A stretch of 64,000 nucleotides of DNA from Nitratireductor sp. B36 (GTDB taxonomy: Bacteria; Pseudomonadota; Alphaproteobacteria; Rhizobiales; Rhizobiaceae): assembly GCF_020833685.1 (NCBI RefSeq), contig NZ_JACKZY010000002.1:682001-746000 (forward strand). The letters run 5' to 3'. Numbering within the stretch: the stretch's first letter is position 1; each line of letters starts with the position of its first letter. Below, piece after piece: positions 22,408 through 30,733 of this stretch. The position numbers and the translations under genes are program-made. The notes beneath the pieces are model-generated. The model made no database searches. It was not told where the DNA came from and worked only from the letters and a program-made list of their open reading frames with translations.

Positions 22408-24906
22408 CTAAACCCGCTCGACAAAGCCGTCGAGCACGCGCTTTTGGCCTGCCTTATCGAAATCGATGGTGAGCTTGTTGCCCTCGATCGACGAGACGTT
22501 GCCATTGCCGAATTTGAGGTGGAACACCCGGTCACCGACCTTGAAGGCAGAGGGCGTGTCGGACACGGATTTGGCGACAAGCTCGCCTTCGATCACGCGA
22601 CCCTTGACCGAGCCGCGGCCTGCGCCATAGCCCGAATCCGCCTCGCCATAACCGATGCGCTCCACCTGATGGCCGGAGCGGTTGCCCCAATTGCGGGTGG
22701 TTGCTTCGGTGCGGTTTTTCTGGGCGCGCTGCCAGCCGGGCGTGGCATAGCTGTTTGAAAAGGCGGGCTGATCGTCGAAGCGGGATTTGCCATAGGGGTT
22801 CGGTCGGCCGGGCTGGCCGGCGGAATAGCCGCCATAGCTGTTGCTTTCCTCGGCCACATCCACATGGGCCTCGGGCAGCTCGTCGAGGAAGCGTGAGGGG
22901 ATGGTCGACTGCCAGAGGCCATGAATGCGCCGATTGGAAGCAAACCAGATGTGCAGGTTTTTCTTGGCGCGGGTGAGGCCGACATAGGCGAGGCGCCGCT
23001 CTTCCTCCAGGCCCGAGCGGCCACCCTCATCGAGCGCGCGCTGGTGGGGAAAAAGGCCTTCCTCCCAGCCGGGCAGGAACACGGTGGGGAATTCGAGACC
23101 CTTGGCGGAATGAAGCGTCATCAGGCTGACGGCATCAAGTTCCTCGTCGCGTTCGGCATCCATGACGAGCGCGACATGTTCGAGAAAGCCGCGCAGACTG
23201 TCATAGTCCTCCATGGAGCGGATCAGCTCCTTGAGGTTTTCAAGCCTGCCGGGAGCCTCGGCGGAGCGGTCGTTCTTCCACATGTCTGTATAGCCGGACT
23301 CTTCAAGGATGATCTCGGCAAGTTCGGTGTGGGGCGTGCGGTCGAGCATGCCCTGCCAGCGCTCGATATTGTCAACCAGCGTACGCAGCGAGGCGCGCGG
23401 CTTGGGCTTCATCTCCTCGGTGCCGACGAGATCGCGCGCGGCCTGCAGGAGGGTAGCTTCGCGCATGCGCGACACGTCGTGGATCTGCCGCACGCTGGCT
23501 TCGCCCAGCCCGCGCTTCGGCGTGTTGACGATGCGCTCGAAGGCGAGATCGTCAGCGGCCTGCGCAACGATGCGGAAATAGGCCATGGCATCGCGGATTT
23601 CCATGCGCTCATAGAAGCGGGGTCCGCCGATGACGCGATAGTTTAAGCCCAGGGTGACGAAACGGTCTTCGAATTCGCGCATCTGGAAGGACGCGCGCAC
23701 GAGGATGGCGATGTCGTTGAGCGCGTGGCCCTTGGCCTGAAGCGCCTCGATTTCCTCGCCGACAGCGCGAGCCTCCTCTTCCGAATCCCAGGCGGCATGG
23801 ACCTTGACCTTGGGATCGTCGGGATCGGACTGTTCGGTGAACAGCGTCTTGCCAAGCCGCCCCTCATTGTGGGCAATGAGGTGGGAGGCAGCGCCCAGAA
23901 TATGGGCAGTGGAGCGGTAATTGCGCTCCAGCCGGATGACGGCGGCACCGGGAAAATCCTTCTCGAAGCGCAGGATGTTGTCGACCTCGGCACCGCGCCA
24001 GCCATAGATGGACTGGTCGTCATCGCCCACGCAGCAGATGTTGACGGGTTCGCTGCTCTTGGGGCGCTGGGCCAGAAGCCGGAGCCACATATATTGCGCG
24101 GTGTTGGTGTCCTGATACTCGTCGACGAGAATGTAGCGGAACTTTCGGTGATAGTCGGCAAGCACATCCGGATTGTCGCGCAGAATGCGGATCGGATGGC
24201 ACAGGAGATCGCCGAAATCGACGGCGTTGAGCGTCTTCAGCCGGTCCTGGTAGGCGGCGTAGAGTTCACGGCCCTTGCCATTGGCAAAGGCGCGGGCATC
24301 GCCCTCGGGAATGTCCTTGGGCGCGAGGCCCTTGTTCTTCCAGCCATCGACCATCTGCGCGAACTGGCGCGGCGGCCAGCGCTTGTCGTCGAGCCCTTCG
24401 GCCTGGATGATCTGTTTCATCAGGCGGATCTGATCGTCGGTGTCGAGGATGGTGAAAGAGCTTTTGAGTCCCGCCAGCTCTGCATGCTTGCGCAGGATCT
24501 TGACGCCGATGGAGTGGAATGTGCCAAGCCAGGGCATGCCCTCGATGGCCTCGCCCACCAGGGTGCCAATGCGCATCTTCATCTCGCGCGCAGCCTTGTT
24601 GGTGAAGGTCACGGCCAGGATCTGCGAGGGATAGGCGCGCCCGGAGGCCAGAATATGCGCGATGCGGGTGGTCAGCACCCGTGTCTTGCCGGTGCCGGCG
24701 CCGGCGAGCACCAGAACGGGCCCCTCGGTGGTCTCGACGGCAAGACGCTGCTCGGGATTGAGAGCATCGAGGTAGCGGGTGTCGGGACCGCCCGAGCGCG
24801 CGGCCATGGCGCGCGCGGCAATGCCGGAAGGCTTTTGCGCTGCCGGGGGAGGCGGGGTGGGGTCGTCCTCGTCGAAGAACGGAATATCGTCAGGAAAGCC
24901 GGACAT
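22408..24906 (-). CDS. uvrD: UvrD/PcrA-family superfamily 1 DNA helicase
   Basis: This is a 3'-5' DNA helicase acting in nucleotide excision and mismatch repair. The start at 24906 (MSGFPDDIPFF) was preferred; the frame is open 34 codons further but these look non-coding. Walker A is LAGAGTGKTRVL near residue 65. VDEYQDTN (Walker B), GDDDQSIYGWRGA (motif III), LERNYRST (motif IV) and VSLMTLHSAKGLEFP (motif V) follow. The C-terminal 100 residues form a Tudor-like domain ending in HLKFGNGNVSSIEGNKLTIDF-type sequence, as in PcrA. Length is 832 aa. Confidence 0.95.
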   Translation of the reverse strand: MSGFPDDIPFFDEDDPTPPPPAAQKPSGIAARAMAARSGGPDTRYLDALNPEQRLAVETTEGPVLVLAGAGTGKTRVLTTRIAHILASGRAYPSQILAVTFTNKAAREMKMRIGTLVGEAIEGMPWLGTFHSIGVKILRKHAELAGLKSSFTILDTDDQIRLMKQIIQAEGLDDKRWPPRQFAQMVDGWKNKGLAPKDIPEGDARAFANGKGRELYAAYQDRLKTLNAVDFGDLLCHPIRILRDNPDVLADYHRKFRYILVDEYQDTNTAQYMWLRLLAQRPKSSEPVNICCVGDDDQSIYGWRGAEVDNILRFEKDFPGAAVIRLERNYRSTAHILGAASHLIAHNEGRLGKTLFTEQSDPDDPKVKVHAAWDSEEEARAVGEEIEALQAKGHALNDIAILVRASFQMREFEDRFVTLGLNYRVIGGPRFYERMEIRDAMAYFRIVAQAADDLAFERIVNTPKRGLGEASVRQIHDVSRMREATLLQAARDLVGTEEMKPKPRASLRTLVDNIERWQGMLDRTPHTELAEIILEESGYTDMWKNDRSAEAPGRLENLKELIRSMEDYDSLRGFLEHVALVMDAERDEELDAVSLMTLHSAKGLEFPTVFLPGWEEGLFPHQRALDEGGRSGLEEERRLAYVGLTRAKKNLHIWFASNRRIHGLWQSTIPSRFLDELPEAHVDVAEESNSYGGYSAGQPGRPNPYGKSRFDDQPAFSNSYATPGWQRAQKNRTEATTRNWGNRSGHQVERIGYGEADSGYGAGRGSVKGRVIEGELVAKSVSDTPSAFKVGDRVFHLKFGNGNVSSIEGNKLTIDFDKAGQKRVLDGFVERV

Positions 24907-25020
24907 CGGACCTGCATATGGTGATTCGGGGGGCAAAGCCCAAGGATGTTTTCCATTTGTACCGGTTTGCGGGCCTCGAACCAAGGTGCTGACAGCCGGC
25001 AAATTCATCCGTTCTGGTTA

Positions 25021-25434
25021 TCAGTGCTCACTCTCGCAAAGCGAATGGTCGGAAAGGGCGCGAAGAACGTAGCAATCGCAAACCGTGCCGTTGTCACAGC
25101 TATCAACGATGCGTTGCAGTTCATGCTCAAGTTTCCGGAGGCGCGCTATGCGCTCGCGCACTTCCTTCAAGTGCTCTTGGGCGATGCTGTCGGCTGCTTC
25201 ACACGGTTTTTCGGGATGGCTGCTCAGTTCTATGAGTGAGCGAATGGCGTCTATGCCGAGGCCGAGATCGCGGGCATGCCGAATGAAGGTCAGGCGATCC
25301 ACGGCGTCGCGGCCATAGCGCCGCTGGTTGCCCGAAGAGCGTTCGGGCGGTTCGATCAGGCCGGTCTCTTCGTAATACCGGATTGTCGGCACTTTCACGC
25401 CCACCCGCTTCGATAGTTCTCCGATGGACCACAT
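25021..25434 (-). CDS. MerR-family regulator with metal-sensor-like cysteines
   Basis: This is a 137-aa DNA-binding regulator. The N-terminal winged helix (WSIGELSKRVGVKVPTIRYYE) is followed by a long dimerisation helix. Cysteines C78, C113, C119, C121 and C133 resemble the metal-binding pattern of ZntR/CadR/PbrR-type sensors (CDNGTVCDCYVL), so a heavy-metal signal such as zinc, cadmium or lead is likely, though not proven. AGGAG precedes the ATG. It is divergent from the dienelactone hydrolase gene across 151 bases, but a typical MerR promoter with a 19-base spacer could not be located there. Confidence 0.88.
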   Translation of the reverse strand: MWSIGELSKRVGVKVPTIRYYEETGLIEPPERSSGNQRRYGRDAVDRLTFIRHARDLGLGIDAIRSLIELSSHPEKPCEAADSIAQEHLKEVRERIARLRKLEHELQRIVDSCDNGTVCDCYVLRALSDHSLCESEH

Positions 25435-25585
25435 GAGGATCGCTCCTAACTTTTATTGCCGGAGATATAGGGATTGGCGGTCAGGAGCGAAAGTCTGCCG
25501 TCGCTCACGCGGGTGTGAATGGACCTCAGCCACACGGACTATAGTCTTTGCACAGCGGGGTCCAACAACAATCGGGAGTGAATTC

Positions 25586-26464
25586 ATGCAGGATCAGCCC
25601 AAGATCACACAGGCGATGATTGATGCGTATGACGAATACACGCATCTCACACTCGATCGCCGCGCTTTCATGAACAAAATGACGAAGCTTGCAGGCTCGG
25701 GAGCTGCTGCTGCAGCTATCGTGCCGATGCTCGCCGCCAACTCTGCGCGCGCGGCGATGGTGGCTGAAGATGATGATCGCCTTGCGTCGGAGGATATCAC
25801 CTACCCGGGCGACGGCGGCGATATGGCGGGATATCTGGTTCGCCCGACCGGTGCGGAGGGAAAACTTCCGGCGGTGATTGTCATCCATGAAAACCGGGGC
25901 CTCAATCCACATATCCGCGATGTCGCGCGGCGCATGGCGATTGAGGGTTTCGTTGCGCTGGCGCCCGACTTTCTTTCTCCCTCCGGCGGCACGCCGGAAG
26001 ACGAGGACAAGGCGCGTGAAATGATCGGCCAGCTCGACGGCGGCCAGACGGTGCGCAACGCAGTTGCAACGCAGGCGTTTCTGGCTGGACACGATGCGAC
26101 CAACGGGAATGTCGGCGCCATCGGTTTCTGCTGGGGTGGTGGGCTGGTAAACCAACTGGCCGTGAACGATCCCGATCTTGATGCAGGTGTTGCCTATTAC
26201 GGACGCCAGGCTGATGCGGCTGAAGTTGCCAAGATCGAAGCGCCGCTGCTGCTCCACTATGCCGGGCTCGACGAACGGATCAACGCAGGGATCGACGCTT
26301 ATCGCACCGCGCTCGAAGAGGCCGGCAAGGACTTCACCATTCATGTCTATGAGGGCGTGAACCACGCGTTCAACAACGACACGTCGGAAGCCCGCTATGA
26401 CAAGGAAGCCGCTGATCTGGCCTGGGAGAGAACGGTGGCGTTCCTGAAGGAACAGCTGTCCTGA
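25586..26464 (+). CDS. Dienelactone hydrolase family protein with Tat-type signal
   Basis: An alpha/beta hydrolase of the dienelactone hydrolase family, 292 aa. The ATG at 25586 is chosen because CGGGAG lies 8 bases upstream. The nucleophile cysteine is in GFCWGGG (near residue 182), the acid is in the YAGLDERI region, and the histidine is in VNHAFNND (near residue 259). The N terminus has a 24-residue lead followed by DRRAFMNK and a hydrophobic alanine stretch ending ANSARAAM. This matches a twin-arginine export signal, so the enzyme probably acts in the periplasm. The substrate is unknown. It is divergent from a metal-type MerR gene. Confidence 0.88.
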   Translation: MQDQPKITQAMIDAYDEYTHLTLDRRAFMNKMTKLAGSGAAAAAIVPMLAANSARAAMVAEDDDRLASEDITYPGDGGDMAGYLVRPTGAEGKLPAVIVIHENRGLNPHIRDVARRMAIEGFVALAPDFLSPSGGTPEDEDKAREMIGQLDGGQTVRNAVATQAFLAGHDATNGNVGAIGFCWGGGLVNQLAVNDPDLDAGVAYYGRQADAAEVAKIEAPLLLHYAGLDERINAGIDAYRTALEEAGKDFTIHVYEGVNHAFNNDTSEARYDKEAADLAWERTVAFLKEQLS

Positions 26465-26467
26465 AAC

Positions 26468-26713
26468 TCAGAACGGGTCGAAAGGCGCCGGATCATAAGC
26501 GATGAAGAGGCGCTTCTGGCGCGCGGTGCGGACGATGGCGCGGACATAGATCAGGTCGATGGGAATTGGCCTGCGGTTTCGCTCGAGCCAATAGAGTTCG
26601 TCCTCAATGGATTTCAGCGCGCGCCAGAAGTCGTAATCCGTGATCTCGTGTGTGCGCGCGAGACCGTCCGACAGGGCTTTGGCTTCCTCGTTCAACACCG
26701 GGCTTTCCGCCAA
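26468..26713 (-). CDS. Uncharacterised 81-aa protein
   Basis: I do not recognise this protein. It encodes 81 residues with FWRALKSIEDELYWLERNRRP and a C-terminal AYDPAPFDPF, without membrane segment or signal. It ends 3 bases after the stop of the convergent hydrolase gene. The start is uncertain: TTG at 26713 has no clear ribosome binding site. A GTG five codons later has GGAAAG 4 bases upstream. Dense codon use in this frame and the lack of any alternative gene support it as real. Confidence 0.55.
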   Translation of the reverse strand: MAESPVLNEEAKALSDGLARTHEITDYDFWRALKSIEDELYWLERNRRPIPIDLIYVRAIVRTARQKRLFIAYDPAPFDPF

Positions 26714-26872
26714 CCACGAATCGAATGCGTTTATGAAGGATGGTCGGCGTGCCGCTTGAGCGCTTCAAGCGGAGGGCATGGTTAAACTTGTGCAAAGATG
26801 CTGCCTTAACCGGTATGGTTAATGAAAACCTGCTTTCATGATGCGAGCGGGCGGATCTTGTAATCCGGCAGC

Positions 26873-28510
26873 CTATCTGTGCTCTTCCTCACTCATATCC
26901 ACGAGCGCGCGGTTGAAGAAGCGCAGTGCACGGACATGGCTTGCGAAGGCGATGACCTTGCTCGGATCTTTCAGATCGACCACCGGCAGGCGGTCATGCC
27001 CGCCCTTGTCGAATGCGCGCAACGAAGCTTCCAGCGTATCGGTTGGTTTGAGTGACGGAGCACCAGTTTCGGGGTCATAGGTGACCGGCTCGCCCTCATC
27101 CTCCAGTGGCTCCATGAAATCCATGACGCGAATGGATTGGCCGAGGGCCCGGTGAGGGCCTTCGACAAGGAAAAGACCGCGCATCTCGAGCTGCCATTGG
27201 AACCAGGAATGGCCGTGAATGGTTTGGGTGATGCCGTGCGCCACGGCGACGGTCAGCAAAAGTGCGATTGAGAGTTCGTAGCCACCGGTCAGTTCAAACA
27301 CGATGACGGTTGTAGATATGGGTGCGCCCAGAACAGCGCCGGCGACGGCTCCCATGCCGAGGATGGCGTAAAGCCCCTCGCTTGAGGCCATGGTGGGAAA
27401 GACCGATGCAGCGATGATCCCGAATGCGCCTCCCGTAAGCGCCCCGAGAAAAAGGGCTGGTGAAAAGATGCCACCACCAAAGCGCATGGCAAGCGTTATG
27501 GACGTGGCGGCCGTTTTCACAACAATCAGCGCCAGCATGGTCATGAGCGGCAGGCGGTTCCACAGAGCCATGTCGGTGATCTCGTAGCCCACGCCCAGCA
27601 CATGCGGGAAGACGACGGCGATGCCCCCGACAATCAGGCCGCCGACGAGGGGACGCGTCCAAAGCGGAATACGGATCCCACGAGCCGCATAATCCGAGAC
27701 GAAGAGCGAGAACTGAAAGAGGATCGCCACCACGGCTGCCGTGCCCCCCAGAAGGGCGAAGGCCGGGAATTCCCAAAATGAGGTGATCTGGTGTGTGGGA
27801 ACCAAAAACGCGGCGGCGCTCCCGAACCAAAGCCGGGATGCCACCGCGCCAGCAGCCGAGGCAATGACGATGGGGACGAAGGAGCGCATGGCGTAGTGGC
27901 CGAGGATGACCTCATGAGCAAAAAGAACGCCGGCAATGGGAGCGTTGAAGGAGGCGGAAATCGCGCTGGCAACACCTGCGCCCAAAAGGGTGCGCCGACA
28001 CCATTCGGGAAGATTGGCGCGCCATGCAATCGCTGTTGCCAGAACGGCGCCCAGATGGACCACAGGGCCCTCGCGTCCTGCGCTTGCGCCTGAGCCGAGT
28101 GACAGGGCGGTGACGAAAGCGGAAAGCAGGCCTTCACGAAATCTGAGCTTTCGCCCCGACAAGGCACGCGCTTCGATGACATCGGCCACGGCACCTGTGC
28201 GCCGCGCTTCAAGGCGTGTGAGGAGAATGCCGACCAGGAGACCGCCGACAACGGGACCGGCCATGATCCAGTACCAGGGCAGGGAGAGGGCCGCCGTGAA
28301 CACACGTTCCGAACTCGTGCCGAGCCAGAAGAGCTGGAAGAAGCCGATCAGCTCGCGGAACGCAATTGCCGCGATCGCCACTGCGAGGCCGAGAAACAGC
28401 GACAGGAGCCAAACGAGGGGCAGCCGCGCCTCGAGGAAGGCGCTGATATTCGGCTCGATCCACGTTCGCAGAATCTGTGGCAGACGCTGTATCAGCTTGA
28501 GAAGGGGCAT
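26873..28510 (-). CDS. CLC-type chloride channel/transporter with C-terminal CBS domain
   Basis: A 545-aa CLC-family membrane protein that moves chloride, either as a channel or in exchange for protons. The selectivity-filter motifs GSGASAGREGPVVHLGA (near residue 140) and GGGIFSPALFLGA (near residue 340) are intact. The gating glutamate is in GREGP. About ten or more membrane helices are visible up to residue 420. The remaining C-terminal region carries a CBS-like pair of segments (IRVMDFMEP and HDRLPVVDLKDPSKVIAF). The thioesterase gene lies 8 bases upstream on the same strand and is probably cotranscribed. Confidence 0.92.
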   Translation of the reverse strand: MPLLKLIQRLPQILRTWIEPNISAFLEARLPLVWLLSLFLGLAVAIAAIAFRELIGFFQLFWLGTSSERVFTAALSLPWYWIMAGPVVGGLLVGILLTRLEARRTGAVADVIEARALSGRKLRFREGLLSAFVTALSLGSGASAGREGPVVHLGAVLATAIAWRANLPEWCRRTLLGAGVASAISASFNAPIAGVLFAHEVILGHYAMRSFVPIVIASAAGAVASRLWFGSAAAFLVPTHQITSFWEFPAFALLGGTAAVVAILFQFSLFVSDYAARGIRIPLWTRPLVGGLIVGGIAVVFPHVLGVGYEITDMALWNRLPLMTMLALIVVKTAATSITLAMRFGGGIFSPALFLGALTGGAFGIIAASVFPTMASSEGLYAILGMGAVAGAVLGAPISTTVIVFELTGGYELSIALLLTVAVAHGITQTIHGHSWFQWQLEMRGLFLVEGPHRALGQSIRVMDFMEPLEDEGEPVTYDPETGAPSLKPTDTLEASLRAFDKGGHDRLPVVDLKDPSKVIAFASHVRALRFFNRALVDMSEEEHR

Positions 28511-28518
28511 GCGAAACC

Positions 28519-29007
28519 CTAGCGCTTCCGGCGGCGGATGGCGATGGAGCGGCCGGCCTGTTCCGGTTGCGGGAGCGATTTGTGCATGGCGAACATCGTT
28601 TCGATGCGGCCAAGCACATCTGCGGGAAAGGGCGTGACCTTCGGGCCTGACATATCGATGTGCAACGTCAGCGTCTCGCAGGTGGCGGCCAGCCAGCCGT
28701 CCTCGGCATGGCGCAGCTCCTGATAGGAATGAAGGCGTTTTTCGTCATGATCGAGGAGCTGATAGGTGCCACGAACCTTGTCTTCAAGATGAAGTTCGCG
28801 CAGGTAGCAAAGGTGGATTTCCGCCGTGTAGGTGGTCAGGCGCCGGTCTGCCGCATAGCGCGCGCCCATTCCAAACCCCTCAGACACTTCTTCATAGGCA
28901 CGGTCGAAAAGAACCGTGTAATAGGCCATGTTCAGATGACCGTTGAAGTCGATCCAGTCCTTCTGCAGCTCGAAGACAGATGAGCAATGGAGTGCTTTGT
29001 CTGGCAT
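28519..29007 (-). CDS. Hotdog-fold acyl-CoA thioesterase (YbgC/FcbC-like)
   Basis: A 162-aa hotdog-fold thioesterase. The signature KDWIDFNGHLNMAYY near residue 16 matches the 4HBT active-site segment with its aspartate and histidine. Such enzymes hydrolyse acyl-CoA or carnitine esters; the substrate cannot be read from the sequence. The C-terminal 20 residues are basic (GRSIAIRRRKR). It lies 8 bases upstream of the CLC gene. Confidence 0.85.
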   Translation of the reverse strand: MPDKALHCSSVFELQKDWIDFNGHLNMAYYTVLFDRAYEEVSEGFGMGARYAADRRLTTYTAEIHLCYLRELHLEDKVRGTYQLLDHDEKRLHSYQELRHAEDGWLAATCETLTLHIDMSGPKVTPFPADVLGRIETMFAMHKSLPQPEQAGRSIAIRRRKR

Positions 29008-29117
29008 TGTGTTTCTCTATCCCTGGCTGCGGACTATGTTCGACTTGCATCAGATTCGGATAGAAACGAAAACGATCCTGTGCGGCAAGGGTTGGACCAC
29101 CTGATTGGAGAAGTTGA

Positions 29118-30536
29118 ATGGCGCTTGCGGAATTGGAACAGGTAGCAAGGAACGAAGAAGGTGTTCGGCTTGTGCTGGACCTTTTGCGTCAGCGTTATGG
29201 GGAGCGGCTGGCCACCGGACATTCGGTTCGCGAGCAGCATGCCCATTCCACGAGTTATATCCCTCCGCAATTGCCGGACGCGGTCTTTGCGCCGCAAAAC
29301 GTCGAGGAAGTTCAGGATGTGGTGCGCATGTGCGCCGAGCATCGCGTGCCTGTCATTCCCTTTGGGACAGGGTCTTCTCTGGAGGGCCACGTGAATGCGC
29401 CGGGCGGCGGGATCTCTCTTGATCTGATGAACATGAACCGCATTCTTTCCGTCAATGCCGAAGACCTGGATTGCACCGTGGAGCCCGGTGTGACGCGTGA
29501 GGACCTCAACCATTATCTGCGCGATACGGGCCTGTTCTTCCCGATCGATCCAGGCGCAAATGCAAGCCTGGGAGGCATGGCCTCGACGCGAGCATCGGGC
29601 ACCAATGCAGTGCGCTACGGGACGATGCGTGACAATGTGGTGAACGTGCAGGCTGTGATGCCGGATGGACGGCTGATCACCACAGCACGGCGCGCCCGCA
29701 AGACATCGGCCGGCTACGATCTCACGCGGCTTCTGGTCGGTGCCGAGGGCACGCTGGGCATCATCACCGCGTTGACCTTGAAGCTTTATGGCATTCCTCA
29801 GGCCATCTCGGGTGGCGTATGTCCGTTTCCGGACGTCGAGTCGGCGTGCCAAGCGGTGATCACGACGATCCAGATGGGCGTGCCGGTGGCGCGTATCGAG
29901 TTCGTCAATGCACTCGCGATGAAGGCCATCAACGCCTATTCCGATCTGAATTACCCCGAAAGCCCGTGCCTGTTTGTCGAGTTTCACGGAAGCGATGCCG
30001 GCGTAAAGGAGCAGGCTGAAACCTTTGGCGAAATCGCGGAAGAGTTCGGAGGCGGCCCGTTTCAGTGGACGAGTGTTGCGGAGGAACGCACCAAGCTGTG
30101 GAAAGCACGCCACAACGCCTATTGGGCGAGCGTCGCGCTGCGACCTGGAACGCGCGGCATCTCGACCGATGTCTGCGTTCCCATTTCGAGGCTTGCCGAG
30201 TGCATTCTGGAAACCGAGGCGGATATCGAGGAGCAGGGGCTGATGGCCACGGTTCTCGGCCATGTGGGCGACGGCAATTTTCATGTGCTCGTTTTGATGG
30301 ACATGGACGACCCGAGGGAAATCGAGCAGGCCGAAGCTTTTGTCGCGCGCCTCAACAAGAGGGCTCTTGCCATGGATGGCACCTGTACGGGTGAACACGG
30401 GATCGGGCAGGGCAAGATGCGGTTCCTGGAGGAGGAACTCGGGGATGCGGTGGATGTTATGCGGGCGGTCAAACAGGCGATCGATCCGCTCAACATCATG
30501 AATCCCGGCAAGGTGGTGGGAAGCCGGCGGCTATAA
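29118..30536 (+). CDS. FAD-linked D-lactate/2-hydroxyacid dehydrogenase (GlcD/Dld type)
   Basis: A 472-aa flavoprotein of the vanillyl-alcohol-oxidase fold, related to D-lactate dehydrogenase (cytochrome) and GlcD. The FAD-binding segment VPVIPFGTGSSLEGHVNAPGG (residues 75-95) and DPGANASLGGMASTRASGTNA (near 150) are typical. The C-terminal cap has GHVGDGNFHVLVLMD, with the metal histidine, and the final TCTGEHGIGQGK motif. It probably oxidises D-lactate or a similar 2-hydroxy acid and feeds electrons to cytochrome c or quinone. It is single-gene and divergent from the thioesterase. Confidence 0.9.
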   Translation: MALAELEQVARNEEGVRLVLDLLRQRYGERLATGHSVREQHAHSTSYIPPQLPDAVFAPQNVEEVQDVVRMCAEHRVPVIPFGTGSSLEGHVNAPGGGISLDLMNMNRILSVNAEDLDCTVEPGVTREDLNHYLRDTGLFFPIDPGANASLGGMASTRASGTNAVRYGTMRDNVVNVQAVMPDGRLITTARRARKTSAGYDLTRLLVGAEGTLGIITALTLKLYGIPQAISGGVCPFPDVESACQAVITTIQMGVPVARIEFVNALAMKAINAYSDLNYPESPCLFVEFHGSDAGVKEQAETFGEIAEEFGGGPFQWTSVAEERTKLWKARHNAYWASVALRPGTRGISTDVCVPISRLAECILETEADIEEQGLMATVLGHVGDGNFHVLVLMDMDDPREIEQAEAFVARLNKRALAMDGTCTGEHGIGQGKMRFLEEELGDAVDVMRAVKQAIDPLNIMNPGKVVGSRRL

Positions 30537-30623
30537 GCGATACCTTGTGCGACCATATGGCCGACCGGCGCTTTAATGTCGTTGAGAGCGAGCGAGATAG
30601 AGTCTGTATATCGTTGAATCGTG

Positions 30624-30698
30624 AAAGCGCTCTAACTCATTGTTTTTACGCGATTCCGTACGGAAAACCCGTTTCCACTTTTTCTGGAATTGCACTAG
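30624..30698. repeat. Rhizobial intergenic palindromic repeat, copy A
   Basis: The sequence runs from AAAGCGCTCTAACTCATTG through TTTTTACGCG, the palindrome TTCCGTACGGAA (30654-30665), to a final GGAATTGCACTAG. I recognise the layout (GCGCTCTAA ... TTGTTTTTACGC ... AATTGC-CTAG) as an abundant intergenic repeat of rhizobial genomes. A diverged second copy lies at 53117-53197. The copy occupies most of the 197-base gap between the dehydrogenase and asmA-like genes. Confidence 0.55.
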
Positions 30699-30733
30699 TG
30701 TAGGCCAACGGCGTTTGAACCAGGGAGAGCAAT

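Noticed and set aside
25435-25585. A MerR-type promoter with a 19-base spacer between the MerR and hydrolase genes
   Set aside because: No pair of -35 and -10 elements with a centred dyad could be fitted; GGACTATAGTC near 25540 is palindromic but lacks a matching -35.
29034-30398. A 454-codon open frame antisense to the FAD-linked dehydrogenase
   Set aside because: It is a shadow of a gene with intact FAD and metal motifs and has no ribosome binding site.
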